A stretch of 25,045 nt of DNA from HGM11416 sp034104345 (GTDB lineage: Bacteria > Bacillota > Clostridia > Christensenellales > Borkfalkiaceae), in assembly GCA_034104345.1 (NCBI GenBank), contig JAXEDY010000004.1, positions 1 through 25,045 on the forward strand. Reading direction: 5' to 3'. The translations under genes were made by a program, and so were the position numbers. How positions within the stretch are numbered: position 1 is the first letter of the stretch; each line of letters opens with the position of its first letter. Below the pieces are notes generated by a model, which did not search any database, was not told the origin of the DNA, and saw nothing but the letters and a program-made list of their open reading frames with translations. Below, piece by piece: positions 1-6,441 of the stretch.

Positions 1-1864
1 CCTTTGAAAGTTCGGTTTTGCCAACCCCCGTAGGCCCTACGAAAATAAACGAGCCTATCGGGCGTTTGGGATCTTTTAAGTTTGCGCGGGCGCGCCTTAT
101 GGCTTTTGCCACCGCGCTTACCGCTTCGTTCTGCCCGATAACGCGGGCATGCAGTTCTGCTTCTAAATTCAAAAGCCGCTCAGATTCGCTTTTTTCTATT
201 TTTGTAAGCGGAATGTCGGTCATGTCGCTTATAACCGCGGCAACGTCGTCTGCCGTTACCGACGGGCGAACGAGCGACCTTTGGTCTATGCGCCCCGTTT
301 GCAGTTCGTCTATCTGTTTTTTAAGCAAAAGTGCGGTTTGCTCGGCGGTTTTCGCTTCTTGCATAAAGCCTTCGCGCATGTAATATTCGCGGTCGCTTAA
401 AACGCGTTGAAGTTCGGCGCGTTTCGCATTGAGTTCGGATGAAAAATCCGAATTTTTAAGCCTTGCGCGCGCCGCAGTTTCGTCGATTACGTCGATCGCT
501 TTATCCGGCAGGTTTCTGTCTACGATGTATCTTACCGAAAGGTCTACCGCCGCCGAAATGGCTTCGTCGGTTATTCGCACCTTGTGATGCGCTTCATATT
601 TATCGCGCAGACCTTTCAAAATTATTTTCGCATCCGAAGCAGACGGCGGATCGACCGTTACCGGCTGAAAACGCCGTTCGAGCGCGGGATCTTTTTCTAT
701 ATATTTGCGGTATTCGTCGAAAGTGGTTGCGCCGATTAACTGAAACTCGCCGCGCGCAAGCGCGGGTTTTAAAATTTCGGCGGCGTCTAACTTGCCTTCG
801 CCCGAAGCGCCCATCCCTATTAAATTATGTATCTCGTCGATAAAAAGTATAACGTCGCCGCTATTTTTAACGTAATCGATGGCTCTCGTAAAGCGCTGTT
901 CGAATTCACCGCGATAAGAAGCGCCCGCCAAAAGATTGGATACGTCGAGCGAAAAAATGCGTTTGCCCGCAACGTTATCGGGCACTTCGCCGCGCGCTAT
1001 CGCCAAAGCAAGCCCTTCGACCACGGCGCTTTTGCCTACGCCTGCTTCGCCCACAAGCACGGGGCTGTTTTTTGTTCGGCGCGAAAGAGTCTGCACAAGC
1101 CGCGCAATCTCTTTATCTCTGCCTATCACCGGATCGAGTTTGCCTTCGCGCGCCTTTTTGGTAAGATCAGTGCCGAAGCGCGAAAGCGGATCGTTTTCGT
1201 TTTGCCCGTCCGTCCTTTTTTCGGCTTTGCCGCTTGATTGCGGATTTGCGTTTACGTTTGCGTTTGCGTTTTGTTCGCCGGCGTTAAATCCGTTAAAACC
1301 GCCTGCGCTAGCGTTTCTATCGGGTTGCGATTGATTGAATCCGCCCGTTGCAAAAGACTGATCTGCGGGTTCGCCGCACAAGCCGAAGTTTTTTTGGCTC
1401 TGCGCCGCGTTTTGTTCGCACGCGCTTTTGCGTTCGGGGTAGACAGCCTGTTCGGTATCGAATTCGAGCGCCGAAAAGTTTTCGGTAAGCCGCCTTAAAA
1501 CGGCGCACGCGCGGCAATCGACCGAGCGGAGTATTGCAAGCAGAATATGTTCGGTGGCAACGTAAGGAAGCCCCGCGTCGTAAGCTATAAAGGTCGCCGC
1601 TTCCAAAACGCTTTTTGCATTGGGCGTAAAGCCGTCGCGGTCGAATCCCACGGATATTTCTTTTTTAAGTTCCTGATAAAATCGACTTTTGGTAACGCCG
1701 TATTTAGCAAGGATTTTCGAAGCGCGGCTTTCGGCGCACAGAATAAGCCCGTATAAAATTTCTTCGCTTCCGACGTAAACTATTCCGAAACTTTTCGAAA
1801 CGGCATTCGCGTTCATTACGGCTTTGCGTACCGACGGCGTGTATTTGTCTTCCTGATTCATCAT
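1..1864 (-). CDS. clpC: ClpC, AAA+ unfoldase of the ClpCP protease (partial, C-terminus outside window)
   Basis: ATP-dependent unfoldase that feeds substrates, including phosphoarginine-tagged ones, to ClpP in the cytosol. About 621 codons are present; the usual length is about 810. Order seen: two Clp_N repeats (residues 10-70 and 78-125, the second with TEHILLAIL), a long Asn/Gly/Gln-rich linker (about 132-222), and AAA domain D1 with Walker A GEAGVGKS at 272-279 and Walker B VILFIDE at 338-344. A short ClpC-type middle domain follows. The start of D2 is reached at the left edge, where Walker A GPTGVGKT is visible at about bases 12-45. The start is ATG at 1864 (a second ATG follows directly); an in-frame stop lies five codons upstream. 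No Shine-Dalgarno is visible. It lies 43 nt after mcsB and is surely in the same operon. The linker is about 60 residues longer than in Bacillus ClpC as I remember it. Confidence 0.96.
   Translation of the reverse strand, partial: MMNQEDKYTPSVRKAVMNANAVSKSFGIVYVGSEEILYGLILCAESRASKILAKYGVTKSRFYQELKKEISVGFDRDGFTPNAKSVLEAATFIAYDAGLPYVATEHILLAILRSVDCRACAVLRRLTENFSALEFDTEQAVYPERKSACEQNAAQSQKNFGLCGEPADQSFATGGFNQSQPDRNASAGGFNGFNAGEQNANANVNANPQSSGKAEKRTDGQNENDPLSRFGTDLTKKAREGKLDPVIGRDKEIARLVQTLSRRTKNSPVLVGEAGVGKSAVVEGLALAIARGEVPDNVAGKRIFSLDVSNLLAGASYRGEFEQRFTRAIDYVKNSGDVILFIDEIHNLIGMGASGEGKLDAAEILKPALARGEFQLIGATTFDEYRKYIEKDPALERRFQPVTVDPPSASDAKIILKGLRDKYEAHHKVRITDEAISAAVDLSVRYIVDRNLPDKAIDVIDETAARARLKNSDFSSELNAKRAELQRVLSDREYYMREGFMQEAKTAEQTALLLKKQIDELQTGRIDQRSLVRPSVTADDVAAVISDMTDIPLTKIEKSESERLLNLEAELHARVIGQNEAVSAVAKAIRRARANLKDPKRPIGSFIFVGPTGVGKTELSK
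1245..1268 (+). repeat. Hexanucleotide repeat inside clpC linker (4 units)
   Basis: Four consecutive 6-base units (tttgcg, tttacg, tttgcg, tttgcg on the plus strand). On the coding strand they encode alternating Asn and Ala/Val residues in the ClpC interdomain linker. The period is two codons, so slippage would change linker length without breaking the frame. Confidence 0.8.
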
Positions 1865-1907
1865 GTCGCTTATTGGTTAAAGTGTGATTTTTATTTTTTA
1901 TTTCGTT

Positions 1908-2936
1908 TTAAATTAAAATTTTGTTAAGCGCGGTTTTTACGAACTGCGCGCGATATAAATTTTCGCCCGTTTCGCTTAAATCGGCACCGTTTACGCCGCC
2001 GTTTTCGGCTAAAATCTGCGTTTTTATGCAAGCGGGGCGCGCCGTAACCAGCAAATCGTCGATCGCCGTAACGTCAGATACCTTTAAAACGCCTAAAATA
2101 ACGCCGATTTTTAAATCGCCGAGTAAGCGCGAACATTCGCCGTAAGAAAGCAGGCGGCAATTAGTTAAAATTCCCTTTGCCCTAAAAGCCGAATCCTGCA
2201 CGGCAAGCGCGTTTTCTTCGTAATATATGTTTAAATTGGTGCTTTCGAGTTCGGCTATTTCGCTCACGAAATCTTCAACCCTTGCAACCATTTTTTGCGG
2301 AGTTATGCCGAGCGTTACTTCGTTGCTCACCTGATAAAGGCAGCTTTCGCCTTCCGAGCCTTCGCCGAATACCCCGCGCACGGTAAGTCCTTTGCTTTGC
2401 GCCTTTTTTAAAAGAGCGCCGATAAGAGTTCTGCGCGTAAGCCCCGGCAAAAACATCATGCACGAAGCCCTTAGCCCCGTGCCTAAATTCGTGGGGCAAG
2501 CGGTTAAATACCCAAGTTTTTCGTTTTTTGCAAACCGCAGATTTTTGTCGAGCCACCTGTCGAGCGGGTAAAGCGCATCATACGCTTTTTTTAAGTTGAA
2601 CCCTTTTTCGAGCCGCTGTTCGCGGACGTGGTCTTCTTCGTTTATCATAATCGAAAAGGCGTCGCTTTCCGAAGTTATCACCGCACCCGAAAAAGCGTTG
2701 TTTTTAAGCGCTTCGGATATAACGTAGCGTTCTTTAAGCCGTTCGGCTTCGAGCGGGGTTATTTTATCTATTTCCACAAGCCTGAATTTTTTATATTTAT
2801 CCGCGAAAAAATAAGTTTTTGCTATTATTTCGCGCGCTGCTTGCTTCGACGTAAGCCGCGATTTGAACGGATACCCGCTTAAATTCCGCGCGAGCCTTAT
2901 TCTGCTTGTAACAACTATTCCATCTAAAACAGACAT
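1908..2936 (-). CDS. mcsB: McsB, protein-arginine kinase
   Basis: Transfers the ATP gamma-phosphate to arginine side chains of proteins, marking them for ClpC/ClpP in the cytosol. At 342 residues it is near normal length (about 350-360). The phosphagen-kinase fold is shown by TSRIRLARN (10-18), NEEDH (99-103) and CPTNLGTGLRAS (147-158). The C-terminal part keeps the McsB-like GECSRLLGDLKIGVILG stretch. Where the family carries RDxxRA, the phosphoarginine-binding allosteric motif, this protein reads ENLYRA (325-330), so the first Arg and the Asp are missing. It starts 11 nt after the mcsA stop and 43 nt before clpC. No Shine-Dalgarno precedes its ATG, so translational coupling to mcsA is likely. 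Confidence 0.96.
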   Translation of the reverse strand: MSVLDGIVVTSRIRLARNLSGYPFKSRLTSKQAAREIIAKTYFFADKYKKFRLVEIDKITPLEAERLKERYVISEALKNNAFSGAVITSESDAFSIMINEEDHVREQRLEKGFNLKKAYDALYPLDRWLDKNLRFAKNEKLGYLTACPTNLGTGLRASCMMFLPGLTRRTLIGALLKKAQSKGLTVRGVFGEGSEGESCLYQVSNEVTLGITPQKMVARVEDFVSEIAELESTNLNIYYEENALAVQDSAFRAKGILTNCRLLSYGECSRLLGDLKIGVILGVLKVSDVTAIDDLLVTARPACIKTQILAENGGVNGADLSETGENLYRAQFVKTALNKILI

Positions 2937-2947
2937 ATTTTTGCGGA

Positions 2948-3217
2948 TTAAAGTTTTTGCACTTTTTTGATTACGGGGTAAAGTTCTTTATAAAACTCGG
3001 TGTAGCAATATTCGCAACCTACGGTAAAATCGCGGTTTATCTCGTTTAAAGTTTTTCCGCAAACGCGGCATGTTTTTTCGGTTTCCCCTGCGATTTTCAC
3101 GTCGCCGAATTCTTCGGCGCAATCGCGGCAAACGTATCTTACGATCTTTTGCCCGTCAACTATTTTTTCGATTTTATATTCGGCGGGATTCTGCCCGCAT
3201 ATTTCGCAAAAACTCAT
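2948..3217 (-). CDS. mcsA: Short McsA, four-CxxC zinc protein without UVR domain
   Basis: McsA normally activates McsB and acts as a ClpC adaptor. This one has only 89 residues against about 180 in Bacillus. All four CxxC pairs are present (C4/C7, C30/C33, C50/C53, C68/C71), enough for two zinc sites. The protein ends at about residue 89, where the UVR-type coiled coil should follow. Only 11 nt separate its stop from the mcsB ATG, so this is a shortened gene and not a frameshifted one. It is first in the mcsA-mcsB-clpC operon. No ctsR lies upstream; the next gene in that direction is galU, behind a terminator. The ATG at 3217 has no Shine-Dalgarno. Identification rests on the Cys pattern and on the neighbours. 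Confidence 0.88.
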   Translation of the reverse strand: MSFCEICGQNPAEYKIEKIVDGQKIVRYVCRDCAEEFGDVKIAGETEKTCRVCGKTLNEINRDFTVGCEYCYTEFYKELYPVIKKVQKL

Positions 3218-3230
3218 CGGGAATTTCGTT

Positions 3231-3250
3231 AAACTTTATTGAACTTTATT
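3231..3250 (-). repeat. Two tandem 10-bp repeats 13 nt upstream of mcsA
   Basis: On the minus strand the sequence reads AATAAAGTTC then AATAAAGTTT, two decamers differing only in the last base. They occupy the place where a ribosome binding site would be expected. The arrangement can be read as heptads AAAGTTC and AAAGTTT with a 3-bp spacer. That spacing is like a CtsR operator, but the heptad is not the CtsR sequence GGTCAAA. Function unknown. Confidence 0.6.
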
Positions 3251-3280
3251 AAATGTGATTGTTTTTTTATTTTAAATTAA

Positions 3281-3328
3281 TTCAACGGAAAAAACCGTTA
3301 AACGTCTTTCGCGCATGCGCGCGTTTAA
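3281..3328 (-). promoter_or_regulatory. mcsA: Structured leader of the mcsA-mcsB-clpC transcript
   Basis: Inverted repeats lie in the untranslated leader. AACGG (3284-3288) pairs with CCGTT (3295-3299) around a six-base loop. A perfect 12-bp palindrome lies at 3310-3321. TTAAACG (3298-3304) can pair with CGTTTAA (3322-3328) around it. No run of U follows on the minus strand, so this is not a plain terminator. An operator or an RNA structure affecting translation is possible; there is no direct evidence for either. Confidence 0.4.
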
Positions 3329-3329
3329 A

Positions 3330-3375
3330 AACTTAATTTATTTCTTATTTATAACTTAATTTATTTCTTATTTAT
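3330..3375 (-). repeat. Perfect tandem duplication, 2 x 23 bp, at the mcsA transcription start
   Basis: Bases 3330-3352 and 3353-3375 are identical 23-bp AT-rich units. The second unit ends one base from the -10 box of the mcsA promoter, so transcription should begin inside the repeat. The position suits a repressor site. No known operator (CIRCE or CtsR box) is recognisable in it. Confidence 0.85.
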
Positions 3376-3403
3376 ATTATATCAGATTTTTATTTTTTGT
3401 AAA
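3376..3403 (-). promoter_or_regulatory. mcsA: Sigma-A-type promoter of mcsA-mcsB-clpC
   Basis: Minus strand: -35 TTTACA (3398-3403), 16-nt spacer, -10 TATAAT (3376-3381) preceded by TG plus one base (an extended -10). It is the best promoter match I found in the window. The start of transcription should be near 3368, giving a leader of about 150 nt before the mcsA ATG at 3217. Confidence 0.75.
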
Positions 3404-3506
3404 TAGTTTAGGATAAAATAATTCGAATTTTACGCCGATTTTTAAAAATTAAATTTATATTTTTAAGGTTTTTTTTAAAAGTATAAAAAATCATGCAAAA
3501 ACGCGC

Positions 3507-3542
3507 AAAAAAACCTTCCCGAAAAAACGGAAAGGCTTTTTT
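3507..3542 (-). terminator. Intrinsic terminator after galU
   Basis: On the minus strand an 8-bp stem (CCTTTCCG with CGGGAAGG, one G-U pair, loop of six T) at 3514-3535 is followed by seven T. The plus strand can form the same hairpin with one mismatch and a T run. It isolates galU from the mcsA promoter. The rest of the 3218-3601 gap holds the promoter, repeats and leader listed separately; I see no gene in it. Confidence 0.8.
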
Positions 3543-3601
3543 TGTTTTATCTTATTGAAATATTACGGTTTAAAACGTATCGCCTTTCAGCGGTTAAAAG
3601 T

Positions 3602-4483
3602 TTAAAATTTGTCAAGATTTAAATTTTTTAAATATTCTTTAACCTTTTCTTTAAGTTCGGGCGTGCCGAGCGCGGTTTCTACGTTAGCCTGCAAACATCC
3701 GAAAACGTCGCCCATGTCGTAACGCGAACCTTCGAAATTATAGGCGATAAGTCCGCGGGTTTTCGCCTCGGCGTCAAGCGCGTCGGTAAGTTGATATTCG
3801 CCGTTCGCGCTTTTTGGCGTGTTTTTCAAAATATCGAAAAAACCTTCTTTCAGAACGTATCTTCCAAGCGGCGACAAATCGCTTTTTGCCGTTCCCTGCG
3901 CGGGTTTTTCGGTTATTTTAGTTACGTCGTATTCGCGCCCCGACTGCGCCTTGAATTCGACCGACGCATATTTATAAACAAGTTCGAAGCCCACGTTTTT
4001 AACGGCGATAACCGTTTGGTCGCGCTTTTCGTAAGAATCGATAAGTTGACGCAAAACGGGCTTTCCTCCGTGATTCGACATAACGTCGTCGCCGAAAAGC
4101 ACGGCGCAAGGTTCGTCGCCTATTATATCTTTGGCGATTAAAACGGCGTGCCCCGTTCCGAGCTGCTCGGTTTGTTCGATATAGGTGATTTTGCACATAT
4201 TCTGCGGATAAACCACGCTGTCGTAAAAGGCTTGCTTTCCGCCCCGTTTAAGAACCTCTTCGAGTTCGGGCGCGGGCGAAAAATGCGCTTTTAAAATTTC
4301 CTTGTGCTGACCTACGATTAAAATTACTTCTTCGATCCCGCTGTCTACCGCTTCCTGAATTATATATTGCACCGAAGGTTTGTTTAAAACGGGATACATA
4401 GGCTTAGGCAGCGCTTTGGTTTCGGGAAGCAGACGCGTTCCGTAACCCGCAACGGGTATTATGGCTTTTTTTACTTGTTTCAT
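3602..4483 (-). CDS. galU: UTP-glucose-1-phosphate uridylyltransferase
   Basis: Makes UDP-glucose from UTP and glucose-1-phosphate, supplying cell-envelope glycan and glycolipid synthesis in the cytosol. At 293 residues it is full length for GalU. The nucleotide-binding signature GYGTRLLPETKALPKPM lies at 13-29. The FGDDVMSN stretch near residue 130 holds the metal- and nucleotide-contacting Asp pair, and EKP and GEYQLTDA follow further on, as in other bacterial GalU proteins. The ATG at 4483 has a purine-rich GGAAAGGAAA stretch directly in front. A hairpin upstream may end upp transcription, and a possible promoter lies in the same gap, so galU may be a single-gene unit. Confidence 0.96.
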   Translation of the reverse strand: MKQVKKAIIPVAGYGTRLLPETKALPKPMYPVLNKPSVQYIIQEAVDSGIEEVILIVGQHKEILKAHFSPAPELEEVLKRGGKQAFYDSVVYPQNMCKITYIEQTEQLGTGHAVLIAKDIIGDEPCAVLFGDDVMSNHGGKPVLRQLIDSYEKRDQTVIAVKNVGFELVYKYASVEFKAQSGREYDVTKITEKPAQGTAKSDLSPLGRYVLKEGFFDILKNTPKSANGEYQLTDALDAEAKTRGLIAYNFEGSRYDMGDVFGCLQANVETALGTPELKEKVKEYLKNLNLDKF

Positions 4484-4526
4484 TTTCCTTTCCTTGCAAG
4501 CGGAATATTTCCGTTTTTTATGATAA

Positions 4527-4554
4527 ATCCTACAAATTTTTGTTTTTTTATCAA
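4527..4554 (-). promoter_or_regulatory. galU: Possible promoter of galU
   Basis: Minus strand: TTGATA (4549-4554), 16-nt spacer, TAGGAT (4527-4532). The -35 matches 5 of 6 and the -10 only 4 of 6 consensus bases. The site is in the right place, between the upp hairpin and the galU ATG, but the match is modest. Confidence 0.35.
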
Positions 4555-4592
4555 AGGTTTTTTTTGGCAGATAAATATTTTAAACGACAAAA

Positions 4593-4614
4593 CGGGCGGC
4601 TTTGCGTCCGCCCG
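4593..4614 (-). terminator. Possible terminator after upp
   Basis: A 7-bp GC-rich stem (CGGGCGG with CCGCCCG) with an 8-base loop lies 28 nt after the upp stop. On the minus strand it is followed by TTTTGTCGTTT, a broken T run. The stem is strong but the tail is weak, so read-through into galU is possible. Confidence 0.5.
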
Positions 4615-4641
4615 AAGCGTTTGCTTTTTGGTCAGCCCGAA

Positions 4642-5271
4642 TTATTTGGTGCCGAACAATCTGTCGCCCGCGTCGCCGAGCCCTGGGATTATGTAGGCGT
4701 GTTCGTTAAGTTTTTCGTCTAAGGCGGCAACAAAGATGTCTACGTCGGGATGAGCTTTCTGAACGGCTTCAACACCTTCGGGGGCGGCGATAAGGTTCAT
4801 AAGTTTAATGTCTTTGCAGCCGCGATCTTTGATGAACTGAATTGCGGCAACCGCGCTTCCGCCGGTAGCGAGCATAGGATCGACTACGATTATGGTGCGT
4901 TTTTCGGCGTCGACGGGAAGTTTGCAATAATATTCTACGGGTTTATGCGTTTCGGGATCGCGATATAAACCGATATGCCCCACTTTGGCGTTGGGAACAA
5001 GGGTTAAAATCCCGTCGACCATACCGAGCCCCGCCCTTAAAACCGGAACAACGCCGATGCTTCTACCCGAAGTTACTTTGCATTTCGCTTTGCAGATAGG
5101 CGTTTCGATTTCAACGTCTTCAAGTGGTAAGTCGCGCGTTACTTCATATGCCATAAGCAGCGAAATCTCGTTGGCGAGTTCGCGGAAATCTTTGGTAGTA
5201 GTGTTTTTGTCGCGCATCATGGTGATTTTGTGAGTAATAAGCGGGTGATCGAGAATGTGAAGTTTGCTCAT
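4642..5271 (-). CDS. upp: Uracil phosphoribosyltransferase
   Basis: Salvages uracil by joining it to PRPP, giving UMP, in the cytosol. The 209 residues match the family length. The PRPP-binding loop VVDPMLATGGSAV is at 129-141. PVLRAGLGMVDG (76-87) and the C-terminal uracil-binding stretch AYIIPGLGDAGDRLFGT are characteristic. The ATG at 5271 has CGGAGA at a normal distance. It lies downstream of rpiB on the same strand, a neighbourhood often seen in Firmicutes, but the 182-nt gap contains hairpins, so whether they share a transcript is unclear. Confidence 0.97.
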   Translation of the reverse strand: MSKLHILDHPLITHKITMMRDKNTTTKDFRELANEISLLMAYEVTRDLPLEDVEIETPICKAKCKVTSGRSIGVVPVLRAGLGMVDGILTLVPNAKVGHIGLYRDPETHKPVEYYCKLPVDAEKRTIIVVDPMLATGGSAVAAIQFIKDRGCKDIKLMNLIAAPEGVEAVQKAHPDVDIFVAALDEKLNEHAYIIPGLGDAGDRLFGTK

Positions 5272-5362
5272 GGAAAAAATCTCCGTATAAATTTTATTTA
5301 TTACGGCGCCGCCCTAAGCGTATCCGCAACATTTAATTTTATAAATTTTTTAACTGAAAATT

Positions 5363-5386
5363 TTAAAAAGTGGGGCTATAAGCCCG
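5363..5386 (-). terminator. Weak hairpin between rpiB and upp
   Basis: On the minus strand GGGCT-TAT-AGCCC (5373-5385) is followed by CACTTTTTAAAATTTT. The five-base-pair stem is short. It could be a weak terminator or attenuator for the rpiB-containing transcript. A 12-bp palindrome (5433-5444) sits just after the rpiB stop. Nothing else recognisable lies in this gap. Confidence 0.3.
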
Positions 5387-5453
5387 TTATCGGCACTTTC
5401 GCCGATTTTTTCGGCAACGTTAAAGCAGCCTGAAAACATGTTTTAATTTCTTA

Positions 5454-5894
5454 TTAAAAGTCTGAAAGTTCGTCAATTTTATCGATTCTGCGCTGATGAC
5501 GCCCGCCTTCGAACTCGGTAGAAAAATATACTTTGGCAACCGAAAGCATAATTTCAACGCCGATAACGCGCGCGCCCATAACGAGTATATTCGAATCGTT
5601 GTGGCGGCGTGTAAATTCGGCAGAATAGGTATCGCCGCAAAGCGAAGCCCTTATGCCCTTGTGTTTGTTAGCGGCAATGCTCATGCCCACGCCCGTTCCG
5701 CAAATCAAAACCCCGCGGTCGGCTTCGCCTCGCTGAATGGCTTTTGCCACCTTGTCGGCGTAGTCGGGATAATCGCACGAAGACGTTTCGTCGGTTCCGA
5801 AGTTGATAACTTCGTGCCCCATATCTTCTAAAAACTTTTTTAAAATAAACTTATATTCAACGCCCGCGTGGTCGTTTCCTATCGCAATTTTCAT
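5454..5894 (-). CDS. rpiB: Ribose-5-phosphate isomerase B
   Basis: Interconverts ribose-5-phosphate and ribulose-5-phosphate in the pentose phosphate pathway (LacAB/RpiB family; some members act on allose phosphate). The 146 residues are normal for the family. GNDHAG (6-11) and the catalytic loop CGTGVGMSIAANK (65-77, with Cys65 as base) are present. RRHNDSNILVMGARVIG holds the phosphate-binding residues. The ATG at 5894 has CGGAGA about six bases upstream. It lies 21 nt after the ywlE-like phosphatase gene, clearly in the same operon. Confidence 0.96.
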   Translation of the reverse strand: MKIAIGNDHAGVEYKFILKKFLEDMGHEVINFGTDETSSCDYPDYADKVAKAIQRGEADRGVLICGTGVGMSIAANKHKGIRASLCGDTYSAEFTRRHNDSNILVMGARVIGVEIMLSVAKVYFSTEFEGGRHQRRIDKIDELSDF

Positions 5895-5915
5895 ATTTTT
5901 CTCCGATAATTTATT

Positions 5916-6437
5916 TTAATCGTTTAAATTTTTATTATTTTTTAAAGCCTGTTTTTCGGCTTTTAGTTTGCGTTTTTGCTCTTTTTCAAAGTTTATCCGT
6001 TCGTTTTCGCTTATTAAAAGTTCTGCGATTTTTTCGCACGACAAAATTATAACGTCGAGCGTTTTATCGTAAACTTCCTGACTTTTTCCGAACGGATCGG
6101 GTATATCGCCAAACCCGGTAAGCTCGCTTACGCAATAAACGTTGCCAAACCCACGAAAAAAATGCTTTTGCTCGCTCGTCATGCAAACCACGGCGTTCTG
6201 CGATTTAACCGTTTCGGCCGTTATTTTTGCCGACGAAAATTTTCTTACGGTAATTCCGCGTTTTTTTAAAGCCGTGGCGGCTTTTTCGTTAATTTTATCG
6301 CCGTTTATCGCGGAAATTCCCGCCGACGAAACTTTTATGCCTTTAACTTCGCGCTTTTTTAAAACGTTTTTAAGCACAAATTCCGCCATCGGAGATCTGC
6401 AGGTGTTACCCGTGCATACAAAAACGATTTTTAACGT
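5916..6437 (-). CDS. ywlE: YwlE-type low-molecular-weight phosphatase, likely protein-arginine phosphatase, with a non-canonical start
   Basis: Expected to remove phosphate from phosphoarginine and so oppose McsB. The loop CTGNTCRSP (residues 8-16) is the LMW-PTP P-loop; its second Thr is the residue known to steer YwlE toward phosphoarginine, where tyrosine phosphatases have Ile or Leu. The general acid is in DPFG (Asp114). The C-terminal tail is long and charged. The first ATG (6389) lies after the P-loop and cannot be the true start. The open frame goes back to a stop at 6465-6467 with no ATG, GTG or TTG in between. A strong Shine-Dalgarno (GGGGGTGG, about 6442-6449) is 5 nt before ACG (6435-6437) and 8 nt before TTA, which aligns with the family Met. 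I set the start at ACG; the exact codon is uncertain. Confidence 0.85.
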   Translation of the reverse strand, partial: TLKIVFVCTGNTCRSPMAEFVLKNVLKKREVKGIKVSSAGISAINGDKINEKAATALKKRGITVRKFSSAKITAETVKSQNAVVCMTSEQKHFFRGFGNVYCVSELTGFGDIPDPFGKSQEVYDKTLDVIILSCEKIAELLISENERINFEKEQKRKLKAEKQALKNNKNLND

Positions 6438-6441
6438 AACG

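Noticed and set aside
463..1498. Several open frames on the plus strand across the clpC region
   Set aside because: They are antisense to a fully recognisable ClpC frame, have no ribosome binding sites and read as Arg/Phe/Ala-rich shadow translations.
3218..3601. CtsR box or CIRCE element for the clpC operon
   Set aside because: I looked for GGTCAAA tandem heptads and for the TTAGCACTC/GAGTGCTAA inverted repeat on both strands and found neither.
6387..6389. ATG at 6389 as start of the phosphatase
   Set aside because: It would delete the catalytic P-loop, has no Shine-Dalgarno in front, and the upstream frame is clearly conserved coding sequence.
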